Source: Gymnorhina tibicen (taxonomy: Eukaryota > Chordata > Aves > Passeriformes > Artamidae). From it: a stretch of 64,000 bases of DNA. The DNA lies in assembly GCA_013399875.1 (NCBI GenBank), contig VXAZ01008267.1, forward strand, positions 1,569,141 through 1,633,140, written 5' to 3'. The translations under genes were made by a program, and so were the position numbers. The notes beneath the pieces were generated by a model. That model had not been told where the DNA came from. It worked only from the letters and a program-made list of their open reading frames with translations, and ran no database searches. Shown one piece after another: positions 27,012 through 38,000 of the stretch (position 1 is the stretch's first letter; each line of letters starts with the position of its first letter).

Positions 27012-27360
27012 GGGGGGGGGGTGTGCGTGTGCTGCGCAGGCGCGGTGGGCGCGCGCCTCCCTGACCTCGCCTCACCTCGCCTCACCTCACCCCGCGCCCG
27101 GAGGAAATGGCGGCGGCGCGGAGCCACAGGGGCCGCTGGGCGGGCAGCCGGCCTGCGGGCGGGGGAGTGGGCACCGTGCTGCAAGCGCAGAGCTTCTAGC
27201 TCCGCTGGACGGACACCCTTCCCCACCCGTTCCGGCACGGTGAACCCGGCACGGAACGCGGTCACACGCGCATTCTCAAAGCGGAGCAAGCGGCATCCCG
27301 AGTGCTCTCCGGGAAATACCTCCCGAGGTATTTAGCGGTTCAAGGAACACGTCCCGGCGG

Positions 27361-30300
27361 TGGTCCGTGGTTTCTTCTTTCCTGTGCATAAACCGGTGAA
27401 AATTCCCAGAGCGGCAGAGAATAGACGTGTTTGCCTCAGCCCTTTTGTGTGTACGAGGCTTTTAATACCATTCAATAAACACGCGGCGACTATTTAAACA
27501 TAAACCTGTTATGCCTGCAGCAGAACATTGCGGCGAACCGTTTTCTGTAAAATAAAACGCTTGGGGGTAATATTGTGTAAGCAATCCCAATTTTTTCTCT
27601 CAGTTACAAGGATTTTATTTTTCAGTTGATACCTGAATAGCAATATATGTAAAAGTATCTACAGAAGTTTAATTCGTGTTTGTGTCTAGAATGAAATAAA
27701 CAACTTGACTGCAAATCGTCGTGGATTTCCTTTCTGGGTTACTTTTCAGGTAGTTTGGTTTCCCAGTTTGATTCACAATTGTGACCAAGGTCTTACGCAA
27801 AGATACTGTAGGGACAGGAGCTTCTTTATCAGTAATGCTCCCAAAGACCTAACCGTGAGCTTTTCCACTGGAAGAATTCTAAAAAGCATTAATAAAAACA
27901 CTTATTTTTGTTACTGATTCATAATTTTCTAATTCTAGCTTTCAGTTGAGGAAAATGTGACATAAGGAAAACAATCTTTTTAATTACTCGTACAAAGGAT
28001 AACTGTCTTATGATGACCTGTAGTAGAGATAATAGGATACAGCAGGAATGGAACATCCAGGAGAAAACGCGGGAATATTTTCGAATGCATAATTATCAGA
28101 ACTAGAATATGGCAAAGAAACCAGAGGCTAAAAGCAACATCAGGCTGTATCTATCAAATTTGCCAGAAGATCTTTAGTAACCAGTGATAATTCTTTAGAA
28201 AAAGTAGAGATGCTGCACTGTCTCTTCACACCCTTCATGAACAGGAGCATAACACCTACTTACTGCAATGTTGCAGTAACAAATTATTCTTTGACAAGCT
28301 CAAAAGAGGCAACACAGCTGTGGAGATGACACACATTTGCATTTTCTACCAAAGCTGTGACCTAAACAAGGTCGTTTTTTAAATGCTACTTCTCTTTTGG
28401 AAATATTTTATAGGATTCTGAAGGAACAGGACAACTTAGAGGTGGTGTGGTGGTTTTATGAAGCTATTCTCCTAGAAATACTATTACTCCGCTCTTGTCA
28501 TCAGTGTGAGTTTGCTGTGTAATGATAGTTCTGTTTCACTCACGCGGGCTGTGTGAGAGCCAACATAACTTTTAAACAATGCCAAATCAGAAGCAGCAGA
28601 TATTTTGTGAATTGGTAAATGATGGGACTGGATTGGGCCAGAAATGCAGAAATTTCCAGTGCACTTCCACTAACTATAGCCGTTTCCTACAGAAATGCTA
28701 TCACCATCCTGCACGTGATACACTTCAGAGCCACAGAACAACCACCTGCTCAGTGTGTTCCTTTTTGATCCACAATGGCCTATTCAAAAGAGGATCTGTT
28801 TGAGAAAACTGATTTTGAAACTAAATTTCACATCACTCCAGAATACTAAAATGAGTGGATGTTGACTTGAAAGCCTGTCACAATCCACATAATCCTTGTA
28901 AAGTAAGGTTGGCTAACATTCCTGGAGCCTTTTCTTCCCGAACAGTGTAACTGACTCAGCACCGGAAACATCTGGTTTTAGGTGCAGATTACCTTGGGTT
29001 TTGCTGCTGCTTTGTCACATCTGATGGCTGTAATTAGAACCGTGCGGTCACTTTGCTTGGGCAAAGACAGGGTCACCAAACGGGAGGTTTGGCTCTTTTC
29101 CTGTTGCATCTGCTTCCACTGTCACACACTGTGCCTGCGTCCCTTGCAGCAGCCACAGTAGTGGGAGGGAGGCTCGCTGCTGAGAGGAAGCAATGATACT
29201 TTTGTAGCAGCCAGCTTTGATACGTGAAGTGACTGTGCAATCATATCTAAAGTCCCTGATGACCTATTTACGTTTAAAACTACTAGCTAGCGTTCTAGTT
29301 TGAAGTGGCAGATAACGGCTGATAAGCCATTGTCTCTGAAATGCATCTACTAGTTATCTCTTTGAATCTGCGAAACAAAAGCTTCCAGAAGTGGTATCTG
29401 CCATCTACCAATAGGCTTACCAAAGGAGTGAAAAAACATATTTGAACTAATTTATGTCAGAACAGATGATCTTAATTAAAATTTTCTCAAGCAGTACAAG
29501 GTTTCATCACATCAGTGTTTTTTGTGTTGTCCAACTTCTGCTGTAAAAACAAGTTACAATTTATTCTGACAATCGCAATAAATTTTCACAAGAGAAAAAG
29601 GCACTGACTTTTAATAAAGACCAAGATACATCTCAACAACAACAAAAATTAGAGTCAACCCAACTTTATCTCAGTAAAATATGTAACCATGAAATTGCAA
29701 AATACCTGTGCTTAGGCAATATTCTTACCACAGAATTACATAAATTCTATACAAAATCTTTGCTTTTTGCAGACCTTTTTTTTTTTCAAAAATAATCAAA
29801 TGCCTTTTCAGCCTTTAAAGACTGACCTTTAGATCTAATGATTACAAAGAACATAAAAATTTTCCATAATGTGAATAATTGAAAAGTGTTTCTCATGCCT
29901 TCTGCTTTCATATATATTTCCCCATGTTCAGCTATTCCAATGAACCTGCCTTGTATTTCACCAGTTTATATACAAGTTTGCATAACTGAGACTTTTCCTG
30001 ATGGGCTTTTGATTTGTTCAAGTCAAAGGGGAAATAAAGGTAGAAATAATCCTGTTAGACCACTCCTGCTGAGAAAAGAAACTGCAAACAAACAGTGGAA
30101 ACCACTTTCCCAGTGAAATTCAGAGATCTCAGTAAGGTTACAAACATGATGATAAGCATGGTGATAAGCATGCACAGCAAAATAAATCTTTCATGTATTT
30201 GAACAAAAGTGAACGATTAACTCTCACAAAGTGAATTAACAAATTGAGGAGGTCAGATGCTCTGTGATTCCATTGCCTCCAAACAATTGCTATTTCATTA

Positions 30301-30396
30301 GTCTTTTGTATTTAATTTTTCTAGGTATTGTTTTTTAATTACCAGTTCAATTCTTTGTATTGAAGAATTCTACATCTTACACAAGAATGTAATTAC
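27361..30396. other. non-coding, between the CpG island and the PDCL2 remnant
   Basis: No further PDCL2 exon (thioredoxin-fold part and C-terminus) could be found on the minus strand, although this is where it should lie. A CACGTG E-box sits at 28712-28717. Confidence 0.4.
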
Positions 30397-30554
30397 CTTG
30401 ACCAATGAAGATGAATTATAACCCAAACATCCTCTGGAGCATTTGTAAACTTCTTTTGCATACTGCTTTCCACAGTATGCAAAAGCTTGCTTCTCTTAGC
30501 TTCCCATAATTTTGCCTCCTCTGAAGACGTTTCCATTCCTGCAAGTGTTGCTGC
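30397..30554 (-). pseudogene. PDCL2: phosducin-like 2 exon, frameshifted
   Basis: The minus strand has an acceptor (tactttctaattag|GCAGC) at 30554 and a donor (TCAAG|gtaattac) at 30397. The first half reads QQHLQEWKRLQRRQNYGKL, matching the helical region of phosducin-like proteins (as I recall it, human PDCL2 has RLQEWKALKKKQKFGELRE). The last part, in another frame, reads NAPEDVWVIIHLH, matching PDCL2 NAEEDVWVIIHLY at the start of the thioredoxin-like domain. Between them lie a 13-nt insertion at 30473-30485 and one extra T (among 30447-30449). The first frame ends at a TAA within the exon. PDCL2 is a testis-expressed co-chaperone-type protein. Its place between NMU and the CLOCK-like promoter fits the mammalian order. 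No other exon was found, so the gene looks lost, unless the exon is mis-assembled. Confidence 0.8.
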
Positions 30555-31597
30555 CTAATTAGAAAGTAAAAGTAATAATAAGCATCTTTGGAACATTTTA
30601 CATGCATTTAAAAATAATATCTAGTGCATCTCAATTACTTAAATTATTTGATTAACCCTTGAGCTTGAGGTCTTATAATTTTAGAGCTAGAAAGGCTTCT
30701 ATGCCAATCTTTATTCAATAATATAACATTAAAATACATTTTTCTTAATTCATCAGTACCAGATTTGGGAAACTTGAGTAACAAACAAATTGTACAAGCA
30801 TTTATCATTTGAGATAAAGCAAGAAAACATTAGAGCAGATACTAAATATTTGTGTGATTCTGAAAACTAGATTAGTTTAAGGAGGAATTACAGTACTTAT
30901 ACTAGTATTTACCAGAGAGTTTTAAAATAATTAATGAAAACTGAAATATAAAATCAGTAGATGGCAGTCTTTGTCTATAAAAAATACTTGCAAGGTAGAA
31001 AAGGAAAATGCTTTCCTGAAATTTGTTGAACTAAAAGCAGCTATTAATTTCAGCTATAACTGAAAGTCACTGTGGAATTGCTTTTCACAAAAAACCCTAA
31101 GTAATATATGTACAATGTTATTGTACTCTAGCAAAAATACATGATAGCTTTGATTCACAACTTCCACATATTTATGTGAATTGTTTTCTTTCTCTGAGAG
31201 TACAGCACTAGATACACTAGTCCTAGAATTATTTTAGTCATTTTAGCAATGCAACAGCAGTAAGTACAGGTAGAATCTAGACAGAGGAAATGTTTTGATC
31301 ACATTAGCTTTTATATTTTGTGTAAACTGCATGTCTCATTTTTCTTAGTTACAATACAATGCTGTGCAGAACTCAGCAGAGTACCTTGTAAAATATCTAC
31401 AAAAATATACATGTGAATGTCCGGTATAGCAACAGTTGCTAAAGCCTTGGTACAAGGTGCCGAAGTTTTCTGAACTCGAATTCATAAACACATTGACTCT
31501 GTATGGTACTGTAAGTAAAAGGATTGGTGTACTCCTATTAAATAGTTGAATAATGTTGATTATGTCACAGTTATGCCCAAGAACAGCGTGCTGTATA
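30555..31597. other. AT-rich non-coding DNA
   Basis: Upstream PDCL2 exons would be expected here or further right, but none is recognisable. Confidence 0.35.
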
Positions 31598-31962
31598 TCA
31601 TAGAATTCCAAAATTGCAGCATGACTGGGCTTGCGAGGGAGGTCACCTGATTCAACCCTCCTGCTCAAATAGCATGAGCCTTGAGCAGGCTGTCCAGAGC
31701 CATGTCCAGACAGCTTCTGAACATCACCAAGGAAGAAGACGATGCAACATTTCAGTGCTTGGTCACCCTTACAGTAAAAAAGTGTTTCCAGATATTCGGA
31801 GGGAACTTCCAGCATTTCAGTTTGTGCCCAATGCCTCTGGTCCTGTCACAAGGCACCACTGGAAACACCTTTGCTCTGTTTGCTTTATGCCCTCCATTCA
31901 GGTATTTATAGACATTGATTTGGTCTCCACTGAGCCTTCCTTCAATACAAACTTGAAATGAA
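31598..31962 (-). mobile_element. CR1 3'-end fragment
   Basis: It starts with tcatagaattcc, the reverse complement of the CR1 tail. The conserved blocks follow in reversed order: ..cctcctgctcaa.., ..ttccagatattcggagggaacttcc.., and ..gacattgatttggtctccactgagcctt... Confidence 0.88.
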
Positions 31963-32086
31963 CATTTTCATGAAGTAAGAAATAGAAAAGCCATTAAAAT
32001 CTACCTTGAATAAGAGGCAAACCAAACATAATACCAGTTTATTTGGGATCCACAGCTGGCTTTTGAAACCACACAAGTTTATTGAG

Positions 32087-32505
32087 TGGAGCATCTCTCT
32101 GACAAGGAAAGGTTGGGGGAATGGGCCTGTTCAGCCGAAGAGGAGAAAACTGAGAGGGGACCTCATCAATGTCTCTAAGTATCTGCAGGGAGGATGCCAG
32201 AGGATGGAGTCAGGTTCTTCTCAGTGGTGCTGAGCAATAGCAGAAGAGGAAATGGGCAGAAACTGATGCACAGGAAGTTCCACTTGAATAGGAGGAAGAA
32301 CTTCTTTACTGTGTGGGTGGCCATGCACTGGAACAGGTTGCCCAGAGAGGTTGTGGAGTCTCCCTCACTGGAGATAGTCAAGCACTATCTGGATGCAATC
32401 CTGTGCCCTGTGCTCTGGGATGACCCTGCTCGAGCAGGCGTGTTGGACCTGATGACCCACTGTGGTCCCTCCCAGCCTGACCCGTTCTGTGATACTGTGG
32501 TTCTG
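32087..32505 (+). mobile_element. CR1 3'-end fragment
   Basis: It encodes the ORF2 C-terminus on the plus strand (PKRRKLRGDLINVSKYLQGG, then MHRKFHLNRRKNFFTV and VAMHWNRLPREVVESPSLE) and ends in ..cagcctgacccgttctgtgatactgtggttctg, the CR1 tail. It is oriented opposite to the copy at 31598-31962. Confidence 0.92.
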
Positions 32506-32844
32506 CAGCTACTGCCATTACAGCACAGAAATGTAATGTAATGTATGATATAGTGAAACTATAGTAATTACTATACTAATTCATAATAAATTGCATTTTT
32601 ATTACGGTAATATATTTAGAAACCATACTGTACTGGAAATGAGTGCTACACTAGAAGCAGAAATGTATTTTGCTCATAATAGTCAAATTAATTATTTGAA
32701 TAATAATAATTCCAGCACTAAAATACAGTTTTCTTCTTTAATGGTGTGCCATCTTCATATATGTGGCATGTACCCCATATGCAAATCTTTCAGTTTTTCT
32801 TTTGGAGGAAGAATTCCAAAATCTCTCGATGTGTCATTCCATTC

Positions 32845-33260
32845 AGTATCCCTGACCCAAGTCCCTCATGGCGCTCAGCCTCAGCTGTTGCCTGCCCTCA
32901 CCAGCTCAGGGCTGGGGTGACCCTCGGTGCCACCTGCATGGCTGCCCCAGGGCACTGCCTCCCCTCACACAAGCTGAAGGAGGCGGCCACCCAGCCCATC
33001 CTCCATGGGTTACTGCTGAGAAAACTGATCCCACTTAAAACCATTCCAGAAGAAAAGGAAAAGACCCAAAAACCAACAAGAAGATTAACAAAATCCAAAC
33101 AAACCAAATGTCAAAGAGTGATCTGCTCCAGGTGGTGGTTTGGGGTGACCGAAGGTAGCTGCCCCACTCCCTGCCCTGCCCGTCAGCCGTGGGCTGCTCA
33201 CATCCTGCCTGCTGGAGTGGGAGCTGTCAGCCCTGTCATGCACTTCTGGGAAAAGCTCAA
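32845..33260. other. GC-rich block of unknown origin
   Basis: Markedly more GC than its flanks, with a low-GC interruption at about 33040-33110, but not strongly CpG-dense. It lies where a PDCL2 promoter would be expected. No start exon of PDCL2 is recognisable in it, and it could equally be an old repeat. Confidence 0.3.
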
Positions 33261-33601
33261 AACAACTAACCTAGTTTATTACAACACAATATAAAAGGCA
33301 TTTTGCAGCAGGCCCTGTGCTAGTTCTGAGCAGGGGTCATATGTAACTGGATGCTCTGTTCACAAATAATTGTGCCAGTTCGAGTGGAGACACAGTGAAC
33401 TGCAGAGCAAAAACAAGTGGGCAGGAAGAGAAAAAGGTCTTCTCAATTTGGCTTCCTCTGAGGCCACAATTTTTCCAGCTACCTTCTGAAGTTTCATTGC
33501 TCATCCAAAACTGCAGAAGCAGGAGTAGTAATGCTGAGGCCAATTCAAACCATGACCAGCCAATACAATGTTAAAAACTTTAGTCCACTTCTAAACTGAA
33601 C

Positions 33602-33655
33602 CATAGAAGCACAGAATGGTTTGGATTGGAAGGGACCTTAAAGATCATCTAGTTC
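33602..33655 (-). mobile_element. short CR1 3'-tail fragment
   Basis: catagaagcacagaatggtt..gggaccttaaagatcatctag is the reverse complement of the last about 55 bases of CR1. Confidence 0.8.
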
Positions 33656-34992
33656 TGAATGATTAGTTACTTTCAATATAATTACAACCTCAACAACTTC
33701 ATATAACACAATTCTGGTGTGAAAATAAACTCGGACAGAGAAGCTGGGAAGATTGTGTGACTAACTTGTACTTGTACTTGAGTAGGGTTTCTTTCAGTCT
33801 CCATCAAAAGCAGTTGAGTTTTCAAGCAAATTGTAATCCCAGTTGCAATTAAGTCTTCTTCTGAATGAGAACCATAGTGCATCTGTGTTCTTAATAGCTA
33901 AAAATAGATGCCATTATATTTTAGTTGAATTAAAGTCAAGATATTTCTTCAAAACAGCCAAGTTGCTCATGTTCCTTTTATTAAGGGAAAAGGGATTCTC
34001 ATCTCTTTTTTTCAGCCAGTGAAACACACAAACTGCAATGTATTCTGGGAAAAAAGTGGTAGTCTATATTGCAAACATTCTCATTAAAGCAACTCTCCAG
34101 CTGAGGGCCTTTATTTAGAAGGGACAATTTGCTTAACAGTGTTGTTAGAGGCAATGTCTGTTGCATGCAAACACTGACTCTTTTACATTTGGTTGTAAAC
34201 ATCATAATACTAGGAAACAAATAATTTTAATATGCTTTTAATATAATCAAGAAAGTAAAGAACTTCTTTACAGAATCTGGTTTAAGAACATTTACATTTG
34301 AGTGATTTCTAATTGTACATTAATAACGAATAATTATTGTAAGGAAAACAGTATGTCCATGTACTCAGCATTCCTGCAGTTTTAGTTCTAAGTCAGGAAT
34401 CTAAAATCCTGAAAAATAAGATAAAGCATTAGCTGTTGATATAACACTAAGTTGGATATAACACTGAAAATATGATGGCAGTATAAAATACATTAGAAAA
34501 GAGAGCATGGTAATACTGGTCTACATTTTTATATCTCTCCAAATTGTTGAATGCACTGAAATGAAATCCTGAAGTTTGCACTTAGTTTCAGTATGAGTTT
34601 TTTCTTTGTAAGATTAGGGGATTACCTTCAGGATGTCAATTTACTTCTCAGCATTCATTTGACAGGTAGCTGACTCAGTTCTTTCTTAGATATATTTATC
34701 ATAATTACTACTTTCCAAATTGTTTACAAACGTGGGATATTTTCCATTTCTTGCTGCCTGAAACACCTCTGTGCTCTCTGTTCTGGGAACTGAGTACCTA
34801 CAGCTTCTGTTCATTTCATCTGAAGATAAGTGATAACACATCTGGGAGAAGTTTGTGGGTGGAAATCTAAGTCGATTACACAGTTAAAGGCTTTTTGAGA
34901 CAACTTCTCAGCAAAAATATTGCGGTCTATTTGGATAAAAATGAACTAATTTACATGGAGATCATGATTAAAAGTATTAAATAAATACCTCC
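33656..34992 (-). other. NMU 3' untranslated region and downstream flank
   Basis: This follows the NMU stop codon on the minus strand. The first clear AATAAA on that strand is at 34110-34115 (tttatt on the plus strand); weaker ATTAAA/TATAAA variants lie closer. The true polyadenylation site cannot be decided by eye. Confidence 0.35.
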
Positions 34993-35028
34993 TTAGCGAA
35001 AATCCACTGATCTCCTTCCATTACGTGG
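34993..35028 (-). CDS. NMU: NMU coding exon 9 (amidation signal and stop)
   Basis: 36 nt including TAA, acceptor aaatatttgtctttcag. Encodes [15 protein letters not shown] is the invariant C-terminus, Gly is the amide donor and RR the processing site (human PRNGRRSAGFI). Confidence 0.97.
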   Translation of the reverse strand, partial: PRNGRRSVDFR

Positions 35029-38000
35029 CTGAAAGACAAATATTTAAGAAGTGCTCTATAAAACTGACAGAATTTAGTAACAAAGCCCCAAACAACTTGG
35101 TGTGTATAGAAGTTGGTACATTTCTCAATAGTGTCATTGTGATTATCATCAAAGACAGACCTGACATAAGTTATTGCTTAATCTATATCTACCTCTGGAG
35201 GAGAATTATACACTAAAATTTCCTGCAAATTGATTGAAGAATGAATTGTCTATCTTGTATGGTTCTATAAGGGGGAGAAAGCCATAAGCAGTCACTTCAA
35301 GAGATCATTAATCCTTTTTTTTTTGCATTTTCTTAAAATGGGCTTTCTGATTGTTGTTATTATTGCATTATAAGTGTTTGTTGCTATTAACAAACAAACA
35401 CATGTCACTCTCAATTATTTTCTTTTTAGACTGTATTCTTTGATATAGGCAGATTTTCTCCCTTTTCACTGTGGTGTTTTTCAGAAATATTTTGCACTAG
35501 TGAGGGACTTGATACAACTTCTACTAAAGTTGATAAAAAATTTCTTCCTGGGCTTAATAAGGATTTGCCTTTTACTCTGGAAGCATGAATGCATCAATGT
35601 TAATATTACCCATAATTTTGGCCTGTCATAACAAGTCTAAGGATCCAAGCCTGATGCATAAGTAATGTAACTATACAAACTTGTGGTCTTTTCATTAGAA
35701 TTATAGAATAATTTAGGTTGCAAACAAGACGTTTAAAATCATCTAGTACAACCCTAGCCATATTCTTATTTAAAGCCATTAGCCACTTGCTTATTTAAGT
35801 AGAAACACTAACCAAAATCAGGAGAACTATTAAAAGTCTGACTTGCCACCTTCTCAATTTTGCTAAAGTGAAGTAAAAAGGCTCTATGGCAGAAAAGATA
35901 GACACAGTAGATTCAGTCTCATGAGAATTTCTGTATCTAGTTTTTTACCTTACTGGTCAAAACACAAGGAAAATGGCAAGGTCAGACCTAGCACGGTGTG
36001 TAAGCGTGTAATCATATTTATATCATGTGCAAACATACCCTGTTGAACAATGCTTTATGAAGATTTTCCAAGATGCCATATTTTCTAGAACTTTCTCTGA
36101 CAATTAGATATGAAATAATCAATGACTTCTTAAGGTATAGCATGGTATCATGTATACACAACCTAGGAATATGATTTAGAAAAAATTCCTACTAGGCCTT
36201 TATTTTAATTCAAGAAAATGTCAGGAGCAGACCTGGAGACATCCTGTAGAGTGGAATACCCTTACTGAAAAACAGTTTCCTCAGTCACAGTAATTCTTTC
36301 TGTAATTCAGTGGTTTCTCTACTTTTTTTTTTTTAACTCCCACCACAGAACAAAAATTAAAAAATCAAACAAACCATACCCTGTAGAAAAAGTAGCCTCT
36401 ACTTTGAATCATTCCAGGTCCTTGAAGGTCTTCCTGAAAAAAAAAAGTATTTTAAGTTATATCTACAGCTGTAAATTACTACATAGAAGAGAGGTTGTTT
36501 ATGTACATATAAAAAGTAATTCTTCAGAACTACATACAGTCTTACTCCTTAAATGCTTTATGCATTTCTCTTCATGTCAATGACAAGAAGTTTATGTTGT
36601 CATGTAGAAATAGCAGAAAACATATGAATGGGGCCGAATTCCACCTGAAGTTTTATCTCAGGTTGGATTGCTTTAGAATGCTACTAAAATGACGAACAGC
36701 CTTTGCCTCTGATTTTCCAGGTTTCATTACCCAGGCACAATCAGTGTCTTCACAGTGGAGGAGTCTCTACAAGATAGAGTTGCTTTTTGCATCTTGCAGG
36801 AGGACAACAATGCAAAGCTTAAATATCAGAAATACGTGGGCTGCTCCCAGGAATGAGACCCCAGACTGTTCCCAAAGGTGTACCATAACCACCCCTCTCA
36901 CATCGACTCCCAAAGAGCAGTGCTTATGGTAGTCTGTCCTGTCTGTGCTGCGCGCAGGGTGAGACAACTGTCTAGTGATCCATACAGCAAGGAGGGTAAC
37001 AAATGACGAAGAAAACAGAAATTCCATTTAAATGTAACAAGTACAAAACATGAAGTATCCAGTTGCTTTAATGAGACCTTCATGATTAGAGAACACATTA
37101 GCTTAATCACAGTATTTTATTTGCTTCCTACATACTCCTATCAGATAGGAGTGATGTGTCTGTCCTGCAGGTGGGGCGACAGTCAGTTTGAGAAACAAAA
37201 TCGTCTCAGCGTTACGCTTACCAGAACATGAAAAGTAGATGGCTTTTAGTTAGCAGTGAGGGTATTTCTCAACTGAAAACTGGGGTGCTGTGATCTCTTG
37301 GGTAAATACCGTAAGGTGAAGTGTCACATAAAGGAATCACTTCATGCTCTTTTCTAATGCTGTGAGAATTGTGTAAAACAGGATAACTCCAATCATTTCC
37401 AAACTACAGAAGTAGATTCAATCCAGGGAAGCTTTCAAAGGAAGTAGGGTTTAAACTATACATCATTTTTGAGCCTTGATTTTAATTCTGACTTAGGTTC
37501 ACCACATATAGCATTATATTCAGTTTCTCGCTATATATAAAACATCTGTATGATTTTTATTTCCATTTTTCTTCTCATTCTAGTATTACCTGAGTTTGAA
37601 ATACCCATCTTGGATTTATAATCTGATCACTACTATAATTTTTTTTATATTTCAAAAGGATAAAAAATTTTCTGTACATTGCCTTTTAAGTGTCTTATGA
37701 TATTCATATGTCAATTTTTTCTACTTTTTCTATTCAATGTGTGAACAATGTGTGAAAACAGGAACAAAATAGGCAGCTGTTGCAAGACTAAGAAATTCAT
37801 CTAGAACATAAAAAGAATCAAGAGTACATTTACTAGTGAGGAATTGTGATTTATTTTAATATGTCATTTTCCTCTTACAGCCAGACACTTCTTAAAGATT
37901 AAATAATGTTCTTGTTTGAGTTCATGTCAGAAGTTTGATATTAGAAAACAGCTGAAGCTAAGAATCTATCATTTTTGTAACACCCGCCTTCTAAACTTCC

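Larger units (their letters stand above)
26040..27360 (-). promoter_or_regulatory. CLOCK: CpG-island promoter, probably of CLOCK
   Basis: Both sides of the N gap are very GC-rich and dense in CpG (26160-26317 and 27012-27360), in sharp contrast to the AT-rich flanks, as at vertebrate housekeeping promoters. In mammals CLOCK, PDCL2 and NMU lie in this order and are transcribed the same way. Here NMU and a PDCL2 remnant lie to the right on the minus strand, so the next minus-strand promoter should be that of CLOCK, the bHLH-PAS activator of the circadian clock. That is synteny inference only; no CLOCK coding exon is in the window. Part of the island is unsequenced. Confidence 0.55.

Noticed and set aside
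27106..27198. ATGGCGGCGGCGCGG.. short frame of about 30 codons near the CpG island
   Set aside because: Kozak-like ATG, but on the strand opposite to the inferred gene, stopping soon without a splice donor. Most likely incidental.
26099..27335. Long open frames of 320-396 codons on both strands across the CpG island
   Set aside because: They consist mostly of the 694 N; the real sequence at the ends is CpG-island sequence without recognisable protein.
32746..33294. 182-codon plus-strand open frame through the GC-rich block
   Set aside because: No recognisable domain, no splice context; composition-driven.
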